Notes: generated by a model from the sequence alone, not told the origin. 64,000 nt of DNA from Phormidesmis priestleyi ULC007 (GCF_001895925.1 NZ_MPPI01000001.1:433215-497214), one strand, 5' to 3'; shown: positions 27,335 to 36,919, counted from the stretch's first letter. Numbers and translations are program-made.

Positions 27335-29938
27335 TTAATCGCCCGACAAAATCAGGTGACTCCGGTGAGTTTGAAGCATCCGCAACTCTTGCTGTGAAGC
27401 TTGTTCTAGTAGATAGAGAACATGGTCAGAACGCAGCAGAGTTCCATCGTTGCGGCAACTTCCAATGTATCGAAAGACAGCTTGCAACTCGTTTACTTCG
27501 ATCGCTGCCAGGTCAAAGAGCCGATCGCGCAGGTTAATCGATCGCACCTTTCCTGATTTTGTCGTTTGCTCAAACCAAATTTCTTCTTTTGCTTTGATGG
27601 TGTCAATCCACTCTTGCCACTGAGCCAAGGAAGCCGCTTTGGTAAAGTCAACCGTGATTTGATACTCAGCTTTCTCTAGGAGTTGAGTAGCAGCGGGGGC
27701 ACTGACCTCAACAGATTCAACACTATAAATAGGAATTTCGGACGGCAGCTTAGCGGCAAGCTTCTCCCAAAAAACCTTGGGGTCGATCGTTTCGGTCAAG
27801 TCAAAGTCCACAATCTCGCCAGAACTGGTAGTTCCTAACGGCAGTGCGTTGGCAGAGACAATTCGAGGTGCAGGATGAAATCCGCCTGTAAATGTTACAG
27901 GAAGAGATGCACGACGCACGGCACGATCGAACAGTCTCATCAAATCTAAATGGCTGATTAACGCCATCTCGCCCACTTTGCCCAGCCGAACTCTCAGCCG
28001 TTGCGATCGCTGTTGGTTGGGTTGAAAGTGCCCCGCAAACTGAGGAATTGGCAACGGCGGAACGACCACGTTATGTCCAAAATCTACACCGCACACGCCA
28101 CAATGAGAGCATCCTTCAAACGAGCAGTCGGGGACGATCGCGGCTTCTAGTGCCCGTTGCAAGTCATCTTTGAGCCACTGTTTGTCAATTCCTGTATCAA
28201 TGTGATCCCACGGAAGTGCGTCATCCAGGGAGGAATGAGATTTTGATTGTCCTTCGTCGTCTTTACCCTGTTCAAAGACGTTCCATTCGCCGTTCTCAAC
28301 TTTACGATATTTCCAGGTTAAGCCCGACTCATCGATCGCCCGCGTCCATGCAGAAAAGGCTTGATCGAGGCTTTCCCACCAGGCATCCATGCCTGCACCG
28401 AGTTCCCAAGCTCGGCGAACGACGGATGACAAGCGACGATCGCCACGACCGACAAAATCTTCCATTGCTGAGATGCGAACGTCAGTGAAATTAATTTTTA
28501 CGCCGCGCAGACCCTGAAAGGCTGCTTTCAAAAGAGTTTGTTTACGCTTGAACTCAGTCGTAGAAACCGAGTGCCACTGAAAGGGAGTATGCGGTTTGGG
28601 TGTGAAGTTAGAAATCGTAACGTTGAAATCTAACCGTCTTCTGCCTTGCTTACTGCACTCTTGTCTCAACCAGCGCATCGTTTCGACAATTCCCAACACA
28701 TCGACATCCGTTTCACCTGGCAAACCGATCATGAAGTAGAGCTTAATCTTGTCCCAACCTTGTTCGACCGCAGTTTTGACCCCTCGCAGCAGTTCCGCGT
28801 TAGTCAACCCTTTATTCACGATGTCTCGCATTCGTTGAGTGCCCGCTTCGGGGGCGAACGTAATGCCACCTTGACGAGTTCCGCCGATGATGTTGGCAAT
28901 GTTTTCGTCGAAGCGATCGACCCGTTGACTGGGCAGTGTCAGGGTAATATTTTCGTCTTTTAGCCGATTCTTAATCTCCATGCCAACGGCAGGCAGCGCT
29001 AGATAATCTGAACAGCTTAGAGACAGCAGAGAGAATTCGTTATAGCCTGTCGCCCGCATTCCTTGCTCGATCGCGTCAACGACTTGTTCAGGTTCGACAT
29101 CTCGTGCTGGGCGAGTCAGCATTCCAGGTTGGCAGAAGCGACAGCCCCGCGTGCAGCCGCGACGAATTTCGATAGTTAAGCGATCGTGAACCGTTTCGAC
29201 ATAGGGAACAAGCCCGATCGAATAAGCAGGCATCGGATCAGCCACTCGTCGCAAGATTCGGGCAGGGACATCCAGGCGATTCGGGTACACAGATCCATCT
29301 TCTGCCATGTCATAAAACTGAGGGACATAAACGCCCGGTATTTGTGCCAAATCTAAGAGCAGTTCTTCACGGCTCAACTTGGCTACTTTTCCTTCTTCTA
29401 AAATCAGCCCAATTTCGGGAAGCAGTTCTTCGCCATCTCCTAAAGCGATGAAATCGAAGAAGTCGGCGTAGGGTTCTGGGTTAGAGGTTGCGGTTTGTCC
29501 GCCTGCAAAAATTAAGGGATAGGACTGATTAGTCCGTTCGCGCCAAGTTAGAGGGATGCCTGCTAAATCCAACATTTCTAGAATGTTAGTGGCTCCTAAC
29601 TCATAGCTGAGGCTAAAGCCAAGGATGTCAAACTCAGTCAGCGATCGCCGTGACTCAACTGCAAATAAAGGGGTTTGGGTCGTTTTGAGTTTAAGCGCCA
29701 GATCGGGTGCAGGCAGATAAGCCCGATCGCACAGTTGACGAGGCTGGGCATTTAGAATGCTGTAGAGAATAATGTGCCCCAGATTAGATGCTCCGACTTC
29801 ATAAACCTCCGGGTAAGTCAATATCCACCGCACTGTGGTGTTTTCCCAAGGCTTATGAATGGCACCTAGCTCATTGCCCAAATATCGAGCAGGACGCAGG
29901 ATATCAGGAGTCAGTAATGCTTCGACTGCAACTGCCAC
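27335..29938 (-). CDS. TIGR03960-family B12-binding radical SAM protein
   Basis: An 867-residue protein from GTG at 29938, which is preceded by AAGGTGG. It has an N-terminal cobalamin-binding-like region (EVGASNLGHIILYSIL, FAGGQTATSNPEPYADF), then the radical SAM cluster CTRGCRFC (cysteines at about 262, 266 and 269) with LSLSCSDYLALP, and a C-terminal TIGR03936/DUF2344 domain (last 220 residues, LRVRLGKVGEMALISHLDLMR). In cyanobacteria it commonly precedes rne, as here. The reaction is not established; tRNA or RNA-related modification is a guess from the rne linkage. The longer frame to 30001 has a palindrome over its first codons and is less likely. Confidence 0.87.
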   Translation of the reverse strand: MAVAVEALLTPDILRPARYLGNELGAIHKPWENTTVRWILTYPEVYEVGASNLGHIILYSILNAQPRQLCDRAYLPAPDLALKLKTTQTPLFAVESRRSLTEFDILGFSLSYELGATNILEMLDLAGIPLTWRERTNQSYPLIFAGGQTATSNPEPYADFFDFIALGDGEELLPEIGLILEEGKVAKLSREELLLDLAQIPGVYVPQFYDMAEDGSVYPNRLDVPARILRRVADPMPAYSIGLVPYVETVHDRLTIEIRRGCTRGCRFCQPGMLTRPARDVEPEQVVDAIEQGMRATGYNEFSLLSLSCSDYLALPAVGMEIKNRLKDENITLTLPSQRVDRFDENIANIIGGTRQGGITFAPEAGTQRMRDIVNKGLTNAELLRGVKTAVEQGWDKIKLYFMIGLPGETDVDVLGIVETMRWLRQECSKQGRRRLDFNVTISNFTPKPHTPFQWHSVSTTEFKRKQTLLKAAFQGLRGVKINFTDVRISAMEDFVGRGDRRLSSVVRRAWELGAGMDAWWESLDQAFSAWTRAIDESGLTWKYRKVENGEWNVFEQGKDDEGQSKSHSSLDDALPWDHIDTGIDKQWLKDDLQRALEAAIVPDCSFEGCSHCGVCGVDFGHNVVVPPLPIPQFAGHFQPNQQRSQRLRVRLGKVGEMALISHLDLMRLFDRAVRRASLPVTFTGGFHPAPRIVSANALPLGTTSSGEIVDFDLTETIDPKVFWEKLAAKLPSEIPIYSVESVEVSAPAATQLLEKAEYQITVDFTKAASLAQWQEWIDTIKAKEEIWFEQTTKSGKVRSINLRDRLFDLAAIEVNELQAVFRYIGSCRNDGTLLRSDHVLYLLEQASQQELRMLQTHRSHLILSGD

Positions 29939-29975
29939 GGTTAAACCACCTTGCTTGAGGTCTGAAGAGATCGAC

Positions 29976-29993
29976 ACTTCAGTATACTGAAGT
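29976..29993. promoter_or_regulatory. 18-bp perfect palindrome, candidate operator
   Basis: ACTTCAGTATACTGAAGT is its own reverse complement. It lies 38 bp upstream of the preferred start of the TIGR03960 gene and matches the size of a dimeric repressor site. Confidence 0.45.
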
Positions 29994-30073
29994 TTTAGCA
30001 AGGTATTGACCGCAGCGCGAACCGTGAAGTTGCTTTAGAAGCGGATGGAACAGCGTTGAGTCGATTTACATAC

Positions 30074-30406
30074 TTAAGCTGTTGCCTCAAACGCTGCTGA
30101 GTTTTCAAAGATCTCAAATACGCGATCGAGCTGAGTTAACTCAAAAATAATGCGAATCGAGGCAGATACCGAACACACACTAAATCGCTTATTTTGCTTT
30201 TGAGCCAGACTTAGCGTAGAAACCAGCACCATCAGTCCAGCGCTATCTAAAGACTCAACATCACGCATATCTATGAGCAGATCAGAGTTGTGCGTTGACT
30301 CTACGGCGATCGCTAGCTGATTTTGAAGCGCCGACGCATTTGCTGCGTTGACAAATCCCTTGGGACAAATGACGATGGTTTGACGACGAATAAGTACGCT
30401 CTGCAT
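30074..30406 (-). CDS. STAS-domain anti-sigma factor antagonist
   Basis: A 110-residue single STAS domain of the SpoIIAA/RsbV type. The phosphorylatable serine is Ser55 in DVESLDSAGLMVLV, at the usual position. Such proteins switch partners with a GHKL kinase/anti-sigma factor when dephosphorylated by a PP2C. No RsbW-type kinase is adjacent, so its partners are elsewhere. It is monocistronic and divergent from the small gene at 30720. Confidence 0.88.
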   Translation of the reverse strand: MQSVLIRRQTIVICPKGFVNAANASALQNQLAIAVESTHNSDLLIDMRDVESLDSAGLMVLVSTLSLAQKQNKRFSVCSVSASIRIIFELTQLDRVFEIFENSAAFEATA

Positions 30407-30719
30407 TATCTTAATCCCTTGATTTCTAAACTAAAAAACTTGATGCCGATGCTCCGACGATAACCGCACATCGAGTGCATCGCATATATCAACTGCATTG
30501 TTTTGCGAAATCTTTATTAGATAAGCCCTATTGTTTAAACTTTTCAGTAAGCTTTTGAAGTTAATGTATAAATACGTACAAAACTACGGGCTTAGACTAA
30601 CACTGAAACTTACCCAAAAACTTTGGTGACCTAAATCACCTCAGATCTATGGGTTGGATCACCTTAAAAGTGAAACGATCGATAGACAATTCTAAGGTAT
30701 AGAGTCGTCACAACCTTAT
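30407..30719. other. 313-bp divergent intergenic region
   Basis: A/T-rich spacer between the STAS gene and the 64-aa gene. It must hold both promoters. I see no structured RNA, repeat or gene. Confidence 0.4.
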
Positions 30720-30914
30720 ATGAAAACTAGTGAGAACATGCGTCAGTTGGTAGGGAAAGCGCTTTACTTCAAATGTTTGACTCCTGATATCGAGAACGAG
30801 ATTAACTACGAACTAACGCGACAAGGACACATTTCTGACGTGGACTACGAAGCGCTTGAGCTGCTAATGGCTGAAATGGATGCGGGTCGGATTCGACTAG
30901 TGCCCAGCCCCTAG
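30720..30914 (+). CDS. small conserved cyanobacterial protein, function unknown
   Basis: A 64-residue acidic protein, with LVGKALYFKCLTPDIENEIN followed by GHISDVDYEALELLMAEMDAG, predicted all helical and without a membrane span. The composition and the clean start support a real gene, and similar small proteins are familiar in filamentous cyanobacteria. The last 18 bp overlap the 3' end of the convergent gene. Confidence 0.65.
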   Translation: MKTSENMRQLVGKALYFKCLTPDIENEINYELTRQGHISDVDYEALELLMAEMDAGRIRLVPSP

Positions 30915-31361
30915 CTTGTCAGAAAACGCATCAGGATAAAATTGACAGAGTTGACGAATAAACTCACGAAGCTGGTGATGAGCGGTTATCGCTTGTGGAG
31001 TCGAGTCGGCAATCTCATCCAGGCTATAAAGAGACGACAGCACCGGAATGGCTTCGACATCCAAAGCTGGACGAAACAGAATTGCAGGCAATAACAAGTC
31101 TGCTCCCTGCCGCAAATCATGCCAGCAGGGTGAGTTTTTTGATCGATGCTCAAACGATTGAGAAGAGTTTGCCGTCTCTGATGAACCTATTACTAAAACT
31201 AGAGGACGTGCCCAGCATAAGCGGCGAGCTTCCACAATTTGCACCACTTCGGCATAGAGGCGGGTTGCATTAAGCTCAAGACAGACAATCTGTGAAGGTT
31301 GAAACTTAGAAACCCAAGCTTTCGACCCTTGATATTGTGAATCCAGATCCATAGGTTGCAT
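30897..31361 (-). CDS. conserved hypothetical protein
   Basis: A 154-residue protein whose first half resembles a cyanobacterial unknown family (SQIVCLELNATRLYAEVVQIVEARRLCWARPLVL). A loosely conserved, Ser/Asn-rich linker and a helical second half (LREFIRQLCQFYPDAF) follow. There are no catalytic motifs or membrane segments. The rich use of Trp/Arg around LCWARPLVL suggests a folded core. It converges with the 64-aa gene and overlaps it by 18 bp. Confidence 0.65.
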   Translation of the reverse strand: MQPMDLDSQYQGSKAWVSKFQPSQIVCLELNATRLYAEVVQIVEARRLCWARPLVLVIGSSETANSSQSFEHRSKNSPCWHDLRQGADLLLPAILFRPALDVEAIPVLSSLYSLDEIADSTPQAITAHHQLREFIRQLCQFYPDAFSDKLGAGH

Positions 31362-31686
31362 TTAACTAGCAGTTGCACTGTATTGATCATAGATGGCTGA
31401 TTATGCCAACGGCTACCGTTATAACGCTGTAGGTATTCTGAGAGCGGTTCCGTTTCGAGAAAGCACGCTCATCAGTTTCTCTAAGGGTGGCGAATTCCTG
31501 TGAAGAAGCGTTAACCTAGACAAGAGCCATTCATAAAAACTTTTTTCTTTCAACAGCCTGTGAGCTAAGCCTGAAGAACATTGGGAAACCAATCAATTTA
31601 CAGCGTTGTCAGGGCTGAAAAAGGTGATTATCGTAATGTGCTGGTCTTTTAATTAGTTGTTGATAGTTTACGGAGAGGATAGAACT
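31362..31686. other. 325-bp intergenic region before clpS
   Basis: Holds the clpS promoter and leader. A 36-codon frame from ATG at 31393 exists, but it has no ribosome site and I do not accept it as a gene. GGAGAGG just before GTG 31687 is a good ribosome-binding site. Confidence 0.45.
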
Positions 31687-31968
31687 GTGTCTGTTGAAAC
31701 TATTGAGAAGCGTTCAACATCACGAAAACTTGCGCCTCGCTATAAGGTTTTACTCCATAACGATGATTACAATTCGATGGAGCATGTGGTGCAGGTTCTC
31801 ACAAAAACAGTGCCCAATTTAACCCAGCCCCAGGCGGTGAACATCATGATGGAGGCTCACACAAATGGGCTTGCGTTGGTGATTACGTGTGAACAAGAGC
31901 ATGCAGAGTTTTACAGCGAGACGCTCAAAGCGAACGGGCTACAGAGTACGATCGAACCCGACGAGTAG
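31687..31968 (+). CDS. clpS: ATP-dependent Clp protease adaptor ClpS
   Basis: N-end-rule adaptor that hands substrates to ClpC/ClpA. Length is 93 residues from GTG at 31687, preceded by GGAGAGG. The core shows YKVLLHNDDYNSMEHVVQVL (degron pocket, HNDD), a middle helix with MMEAHTNGLALV, and TCEQEHAEFYSETL. An upstream ATG at 31657 lacks a ribosome site. The CPBP protease gene begins 11 bp after the stop, a pairing I know from other cyanobacteria. Confidence 0.93.
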   Translation: MSVETIEKRSTSRKLAPRYKVLLHNDDYNSMEHVVQVLTKTVPNLTQPQAVNIMMEAHTNGLALVITCEQEHAEFYSETLKANGLQSTIEPDE

Positions 31969-31979
31969 CAAACAATAAA

Positions 31980-32798
31980 TTGAAATCTAGGATTGAACGC
32001 CTGTCTACCTACCCCGCTCCTTTTCGGATCGGGGTGTTTGTGCTGATGCTCTTGCTGATATGGGCACCTTTCGTTGGGCTAACAAACTGGCTAGTTCACG
32101 ATTCAAACACGGCTTCGATCGTAACGATACTTCTGCTCTACGCAGAATTTATCTTCTTAGTGCGGTTGTGGGGACGTTATGTTTATCATCAGCCAGACTT
32201 ACTCAAACGATATGGTCTGGTAAAAACTCGCAGGAACGGCATTAATTTTCTGACGGGTTTAGCGATCGGGCTAATCAGCCTTCTGTTAATGTTTGCCGTT
32301 CAAGGCGTTTTGGGGTGGGTCACTTGGTTATCTCCTCAGCCGTTTCTGCCTCGCATCATCTTAGAAGGTTCCCTAACAGGGCTAGGAATTGGTTTCGCTG
32401 AAGAGCTTTTGTTTAGAGGCTGGCTGCTAGATGAGTTGCAGAGAGATTACAGTCTGCAAAGAGCGATGTGGATTAACGCGATCGTGTTTGCTTTGCTGCA
32501 CGCGCCCAGATCTATCGCCCAAGTTCCTGCGCTCATCCTTCTGGGTTTAGCGTTGGTGTTGGCAAAACGCGCTAGTGGAGGCAGATTAGGACTCTCGATC
32601 GGGCTACACGGCGGGTTAGTTTGGGGTTACTACATGGTCAACGTGGGGCAACTGACCAAATATTCAAATCAAGTGCCCGACTGGTTGACGGGAATAGGTG
32701 GAAACCCGTTGGCAAGCTTGACGGGAATGGTGGCACTGGGCGCGATCGCATTAGGAATGAAGATTGCATCGTCTCGCCCTACAGATCCGAAGACTTAG
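31980..32798 (+). CDS. CPBP-family intramembrane metalloprotease
   Basis: A 272-residue multi-span protein of the CAAX protease/Abi family. Motif 1 is EELLFRGWLL (Glu-Glu-x3-Arg), motif 2 is FALLHAPRS and motif 3 is SIGLHGGLVWGYYM. Catalytic residues lie within the membrane. Relatives process prenylated or signalling peptides and bacteriocins. The start is TTG at 31980, 11 bp after clpS, so it is likely translated from the same mRNA. The 3' end overlaps the convergent pentapeptide gene by 20 bp. Confidence 0.88.
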   Translation: MKSRIERLSTYPAPFRIGVFVLMLLLIWAPFVGLTNWLVHDSNTASIVTILLLYAEFIFLVRLWGRYVYHQPDLLKRYGLVKTRRNGINFLTGLAIGLISLLLMFAVQGVLGWVTWLSPQPFLPRIILEGSLTGLGIGFAEELLFRGWLLDELQRDYSLQRAMWINAIVFALLHAPRSIAQVPALILLGLALVLAKRASGGRLGLSIGLHGGLVWGYYMVNVGQLTKYSNQVPDWLTGIGGNPLASLTGMVALGAIALGMKIASSRPTDPKT

Positions 32799-33432
32799 CT
32801 GGCTCATCCAGGTGAGTTCCGATGAGACACGCCCCAGCAAGATTTACTCCGTCTAGGTTGGCGTTTTGTAGATCTGCACACAACAGATTTGCGCCTGCTA
32901 AATTTGCGCCTGCTAAATTTGCGCCTTGCAGATCAGCTTCTTCTAGGTTGGCTTCTGATAAAAGTGCGCCTTGCAGATCTGCCTGACTCAAATTGGCACC
33001 GTGCAGATTTGCGCCGCTCAAGTTGGCACCCCGCAAATCTGCTCCCCGCATATCAACCCCTTGAAAGCTGACACCCATTAAGTTGGCACCACTGAGAAAA
33101 GCCCCTGTGAGGGCAGCACGAGTGAGCTGCGCGCGCATCAGGTTGGCACCTCTTAGATTGCTTCCGCGCAAATCTGCTTCGGTCAAGTCAGCTTGCATCA
33201 GATTGGCACCTGTCAAATTAGCTCGAAGGTCAGCCCCGACTAATTGGCTACCGATCAAGTTGGCTCCGTCTAAAGAGGCTCCAGAGAGTTTAGCGCCTGT
33301 CAGATCAGCCCCTGCGAGTCTAGCTCCAGCTAAATTGACACCCCTCAAGTCCGCATGGGAAAGATCTTCATCTTGTAGGTCGGCACCTGCTGAACATTTG
33401 TTTTTACTCGATCGAACCGCTTGAAGATCCAT
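32779..33432 (-). CDS. pentapeptide-repeat protein
   Basis: A 217-residue protein that is almost entirely A(D/N)Lxx pentapeptide repeats, roughly 35 in tandem, forming a right-handed quadrilateral beta-helix. The short N-terminus is MDLQAVRSSKNKCSAGADL. Some family members mimic DNA and inhibit gyrase, but most cyanobacterial ones have no known target. I chose ATG at 33432, five bases after the stop of the upstream DICT gene, so it is the third gene of that operon. No signal peptide is present. Confidence 0.9.
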   Translation of the reverse strand: MDLQAVRSSKNKCSAGADLQDEDLSHADLRGVNLAGARLAGADLTGAKLSGASLDGANLIGSQLVGADLRANLTGANLMQADLTEADLRGSNLRGANLMRAQLTRAALTGAFLSGANLMGVSFQGVDMRGADLRGANLSGANLHGANLSQADLQGALLSEANLEEADLQGANLAGANLAGANLLCADLQNANLDGVNLAGACLIGTHLDEPAKSSDL

Positions 33433-33436
33433 AACG

Positions 33437-34891
33437 CTAAACCTGCTTTGTGACCAAATTAGTAACCTGCTGAGATGACTCAATTAGGTTCAGAATATCT
33501 TCATCTGAGTGAGAATCTAAGAGCCACATCCCCGCCGCAATCTTGGGAAGATTGATCGACAGGCTCAACCCTTGTTGCATCCCAGCCGCTAATAGGGCGA
33601 GTGCATCGACGAGTTTAGGATCGAAGCGATCGCCCTGTTCAGCTTGACACGCCTCTAAAGCTTTCATGAAATACCCTTCAGAATCGGGTTGGGCATCCGC
33701 ATTTCGCAAGTCGGCTAGATGTTGCTGAAACTCGACGACTAGTCCCAAAATTCGGGACTCTAGAGGAATATCGTCTCCTGCGAGTCCGGCAGGCTGACCG
33801 CGCCCATCCCAGCGTTCAGACTGGTGAGTGATGATGGTCGCGATCGCTTTAAGTCGCTGCATCGTGCGAAGAATTTGCGCGCCTGGCACGATCGGGCAAC
33901 TAGGCGGTGCGTCAGTCTCATCTTCTGAATAACGAGCAAAGCTGCTGCCACTGAGAACGCTGTCCGATCGCTGCAAAAAAGCGAGTCGGTGCAACAAGCT
34001 GGCAAGACGGAGGCGATTTAACTGCCAGCTAGGAAGATCGAGCAACTGAGCCATCGCTTCCGACAAGGTAGCAACTTCGGCTGCTGCCATGGGGTTGCTG
34101 ATATCCGTTTGATCAATGAGTTGTGCCAACCGTAAGAACGCCTGTAATTCATTAGAAACCAGATTGTTGTCTAGCGCTTCGTGACGGTGTGAGGCAAACC
34201 TGTATTCTGGCTGCTGACTGAGATGTGCCTGACCTGTTTGCAGGTATTCCATCACTCGCGAGACGGCTGTATAAACGTCATCGCGATCGGCTGTCTCAGC
34301 TTCAGTCGCGATGTCTTCGACTCTCGCCATCAGTTGCTTTTGCAATTCGGGATTGTAGCGCCCAATGTGAGCGATCGCGATCTCCACCGTTTCTCGAACT
34401 AAGCCTGATTCAAACGTCCAAAAACCATAGAACTTACGCTCTAAATCTTCCGTAGGAACTCCGTTTGCCCCATAATCAGCAACCGATAGTTCCTGACACA
34501 GCACCATTGCCGTATAAGTCGGAGCCAAAATCATTAGGTGCCATTCTTGAGCAACTGGGTCGGTTGGCTCAAGTTCGACGAGAGAAACGTTCGATCGCTG
34601 ACTCGTCGGATGCTCGGCAAAACCCGCATCGTGAGCTGCCATCAGCACAATTTGTCTAGAGTGTTCTGCTAGATCTGAGTAGCGATCGGCTTCTGCCAAA
34701 TACCATTTGCCTCTTTGAAAAGCAGTCACGACGAGAGGAGAACTGCTGCAAGTGAGAATGCAGTCTTCTAGCGCATGGCACAGAGAAACTAGCGTATTTT
34801 TGTAGTAAACACCGAAATTGAGAGGGCGTTTCCCAGCGTCTCCGCTTTCATGAGAAACTCCCAACTCATGCAGAATTGAACCTTCTAACAT
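33437..34891 (-). CDS. DICT sensory domain / degenerate HD-domain protein
   Basis: A 484-residue cytosolic protein. Residues about 24-160 form the DICT domain (NTLVSLCHALED, EADRYSDLAEHSRQIVLMAA, DLERKFYGFWTFE), a cyanobacterial light- or stress-signalling module. Residues about 245-440 resemble an HD-GYP phosphodiesterase: LASLLHRLAFL and ITHQSERWDGRGQPAGLAGDDIP. The catalytic HD reads HR (301-302) and GYP reads GQP, so c-di-GMP hydrolysis is unlikely and a binding or scaffold role is more plausible. Its ATG overlaps the stop of the upstream radical SAM gene in TAATG, giving translational coupling. Confidence 0.82.
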   Translation of the reverse strand: MLEGSILHELGVSHESGDAGKRPLNFGVYYKNTLVSLCHALEDCILTCSSSPLVVTAFQRGKWYLAEADRYSDLAEHSRQIVLMAAHDAGFAEHPTSQRSNVSLVELEPTDPVAQEWHLMILAPTYTAMVLCQELSVADYGANGVPTEDLERKFYGFWTFESGLVRETVEIAIAHIGRYNPELQKQLMARVEDIATEAETADRDDVYTAVSRVMEYLQTGQAHLSQQPEYRFASHRHEALDNNLVSNELQAFLRLAQLIDQTDISNPMAAAEVATLSEAMAQLLDLPSWQLNRLRLASLLHRLAFLQRSDSVLSGSSFARYSEDETDAPPSCPIVPGAQILRTMQRLKAIATIITHQSERWDGRGQPAGLAGDDIPLESRILGLVVEFQQHLADLRNADAQPDSEGYFMKALEACQAEQGDRFDPKLVDALALLAAGMQQGLSLSINLPKIAAGMWLLDSHSDEDILNLIESSQQVTNLVTKQV

Positions 34892-36471
34892 TACTTTCCT
34901 ACTCCAACACCTGCTAACGCTTGCTGTTTAGGTTCGATCGGAGCAGAGAGCGCTTCTTCTAACTCTGCCCGTCCCAGTCTCGCTTCTAAAATATTCATCA
35001 CTTCGCGCCCAAAATCGTTGGGGTTTCGCTGCCACGCTTGAAGACAGACTTCGCCGAAGAAAGAACCAAGGGGTTCAGGATTCCAAAACAGCTTGCGGAT
35101 CGACCAGGGCGTGATGTTCATCGGATCATATCCTGGTTTAAGAATGTTGTTTTTGAAGGCATACTCTTCTAAGTGAGTGTGGGGTTGCAGGCCGATAAAG
35201 AAGATAGCAGGCTCTACCTTGTCTGCACCAAAAATTTTCTCTAACTCTCGGTGATAAGCGATCGTTTGACGAATCGTATCGGGACGCTCATCGATTACAT
35301 TAAACGAATAGTTGACTGAAACCAAAGCATTGAATCCAGCGGCTTTCAGGTCGCGGCAATTCTCTAAGACGGTTCTCAGGTTGTATCCCATCCGCATTTT
35401 GCGAACTAACTCTTGTGATCCGCTTGTGATGCCGATCTCAAAGTAGTTCATTCCTGTTTTTACCATCAAATCGCACAATTCGGGAGTCAGATTATCTGCC
35501 CGAATGTAGGCTGCCCAATGAATATCTTTCATGCCCGCGTCAAGCACTTTTTGAAGTAGCTCAATCACGTCATCCATATATTTACGAGCCGGGATGAGTT
35601 GAGCATCAGTGAACCAAAAATTACGGATGCCGCGATCGTAGAGTTGCCGCATCTCAGCCACGACTTCATGAGCCGGGTTAATTCTCACCTGTTTCCCTTC
35701 AATCACCGTATAGATGCAGTAGCAGCAGTTATGGGGACAGCCTCGCTTGGTTTGAACACCCACATAAAAATCTTGAGCTTGAAAATAGTATTCAAACTCA
35801 CGCCAGATAGTCTGAATGTAATCGTAGTTGCAGGCAGTCTTTTCAATGTTGGCTGGAATTTCGTGAACTAAGCGATCGCGAGGCTTGGTTTCACCCACGA
35901 CATAGCATCGCTCGTCTTCAAAGTTTTGACCTCGAAGCATTTTCTCTAACAGCGATTCGCCTTCGCCCACTGAGATAATCGAACCTTTTGGCAAGCTCTT
36001 GCCGATCTGCTCATAAAACACGCTGACGGCACCGCCGCCCACGACAACACGAGCAGCCGGATTGTATTGTTTAGCTCGACTGACTCCTCGTTTGATCAAA
36101 CCAATATTCCGCCAAAGCTCACCATAATAGCCGGAAGCGATTCGCAGTAGACCCACCGCGCCCCTTGCCTTGACTAGGGGATTTAAGGAGTAAAAGAACT
36201 CAAACGTATGCTGTAGAGGATTTCCACCTCGCCCATCGACGGGAGCATAAATTTGAATGTCTCGCCACGAGAACACCAGCAATGTTGGCTTAAATTCGTC
36301 AACACAGTCATCTAAAGCCGCATTGAAATCGAGCGGGGGAACCGTGCCCAAGTCTAAAATCTTCTGCTCGACCTCAGGAAACTGCTTGTGAACGTGATCG
36401 GCAAGATAAACCACACCGATCGGAAAGATGGGGTTACAGGGAAGGCGAACGTAGAGAATCCGATTTTCCAT
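34891..36471 (-). CDS. B12-binding radical SAM protein
   Basis: 526 residues from ATG at 36471 (MENRILYVRLPCNPIFPIG); the frame stays open to 36561, but that extension has no family likeness. The N-terminal part (about 1-190) is a cobalamin-binding-like domain. The radical SAM cluster is GCPHNCCYC at about residue 247, followed by the SAM-binding GITSGSQ region. The reaction is unknown; members act as methyltransferases or cyclases. Linked genes encode a DICT-HD sensor and a pentapeptide protein, with overlapping or near-overlapping junctions, so the three form one operon. Confidence 0.85.
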   Translation of the reverse strand: MENRILYVRLPCNPIFPIGVVYLADHVHKQFPEVEQKILDLGTVPPLDFNAALDDCVDEFKPTLLVFSWRDIQIYAPVDGRGGNPLQHTFEFFYSLNPLVKARGAVGLLRIASGYYGELWRNIGLIKRGVSRAKQYNPAARVVVGGGAVSVFYEQIGKSLPKGSIISVGEGESLLEKMLRGQNFEDERCYVVGETKPRDRLVHEIPANIEKTACNYDYIQTIWREFEYYFQAQDFYVGVQTKRGCPHNCCYCIYTVIEGKQVRINPAHEVVAEMRQLYDRGIRNFWFTDAQLIPARKYMDDVIELLQKVLDAGMKDIHWAAYIRADNLTPELCDLMVKTGMNYFEIGITSGSQELVRKMRMGYNLRTVLENCRDLKAAGFNALVSVNYSFNVIDERPDTIRQTIAYHRELEKIFGADKVEPAIFFIGLQPHTHLEEYAFKNNILKPGYDPMNITPWSIRKLFWNPEPLGSFFGEVCLQAWQRNPNDFGREVMNILEARLGRAELEEALSAPIEPKQQALAGVGVGK

Positions 36472-36919
36472 TGCAGTGAGTCTATTCAAAAGTGGAGTTT
36501 GAGACGATCGGGGCGATTTAGATACAGTCAATATGAGAGGAGTATGATCCCAACCTTTCAACTTCTAATTTAAGAATATCGATAATGTCTCCTCTGTCCA
36601 AAATCAGGACTTTAGCCCAAATATGTGAGAAGATTCTGAAAACTATTTTCATATAACTTTACGATACCACTGACATCAGACTTCTGCATGGTCTAGGCTG
36701 CAAGTTCCGACGACTTTAGACGAGCCAAGTAGCAGGCTGATCTCAATTCGGTTTCCATCCGAGTAAACACTGAGAGAGGATTCTTAACATTCCTCTAGTT
36801 TAAGAAAGAATTCGCCATGAGACAGGCAGTTGGTAATCGGGTTTACAGTTGCCAGGGATCGCAGGTGTTAGGGTTCAAGTTAATAACCATCTTTAAGGTT
36901 GGAGTACCTCAATAGACTT
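36472..36919. other. about 450-bp divergent intergenic region
   Basis: Separates the radical SAM operon from the DUF1830 gene and must hold both promoters. A 32-codon frame from ATG at 36817 to 36915 runs into the DUF1830 start but lacks recognisable content. No structured RNA identified. Confidence 0.4.

Noticed and set aside
31393..31503. 36-codon ORF MADYANGYRYNA upstream of clpS
   Set aside because: No ribosome-binding site, no recognisable family, and within a normal leader region.
32879..33420. Regular 15-bp periodicity, possible tandem-repeat or CRISPR-like array
   Set aside because: It is the coding signature of pentapeptide repeats; the repeat units vary and there are no unique spacers.
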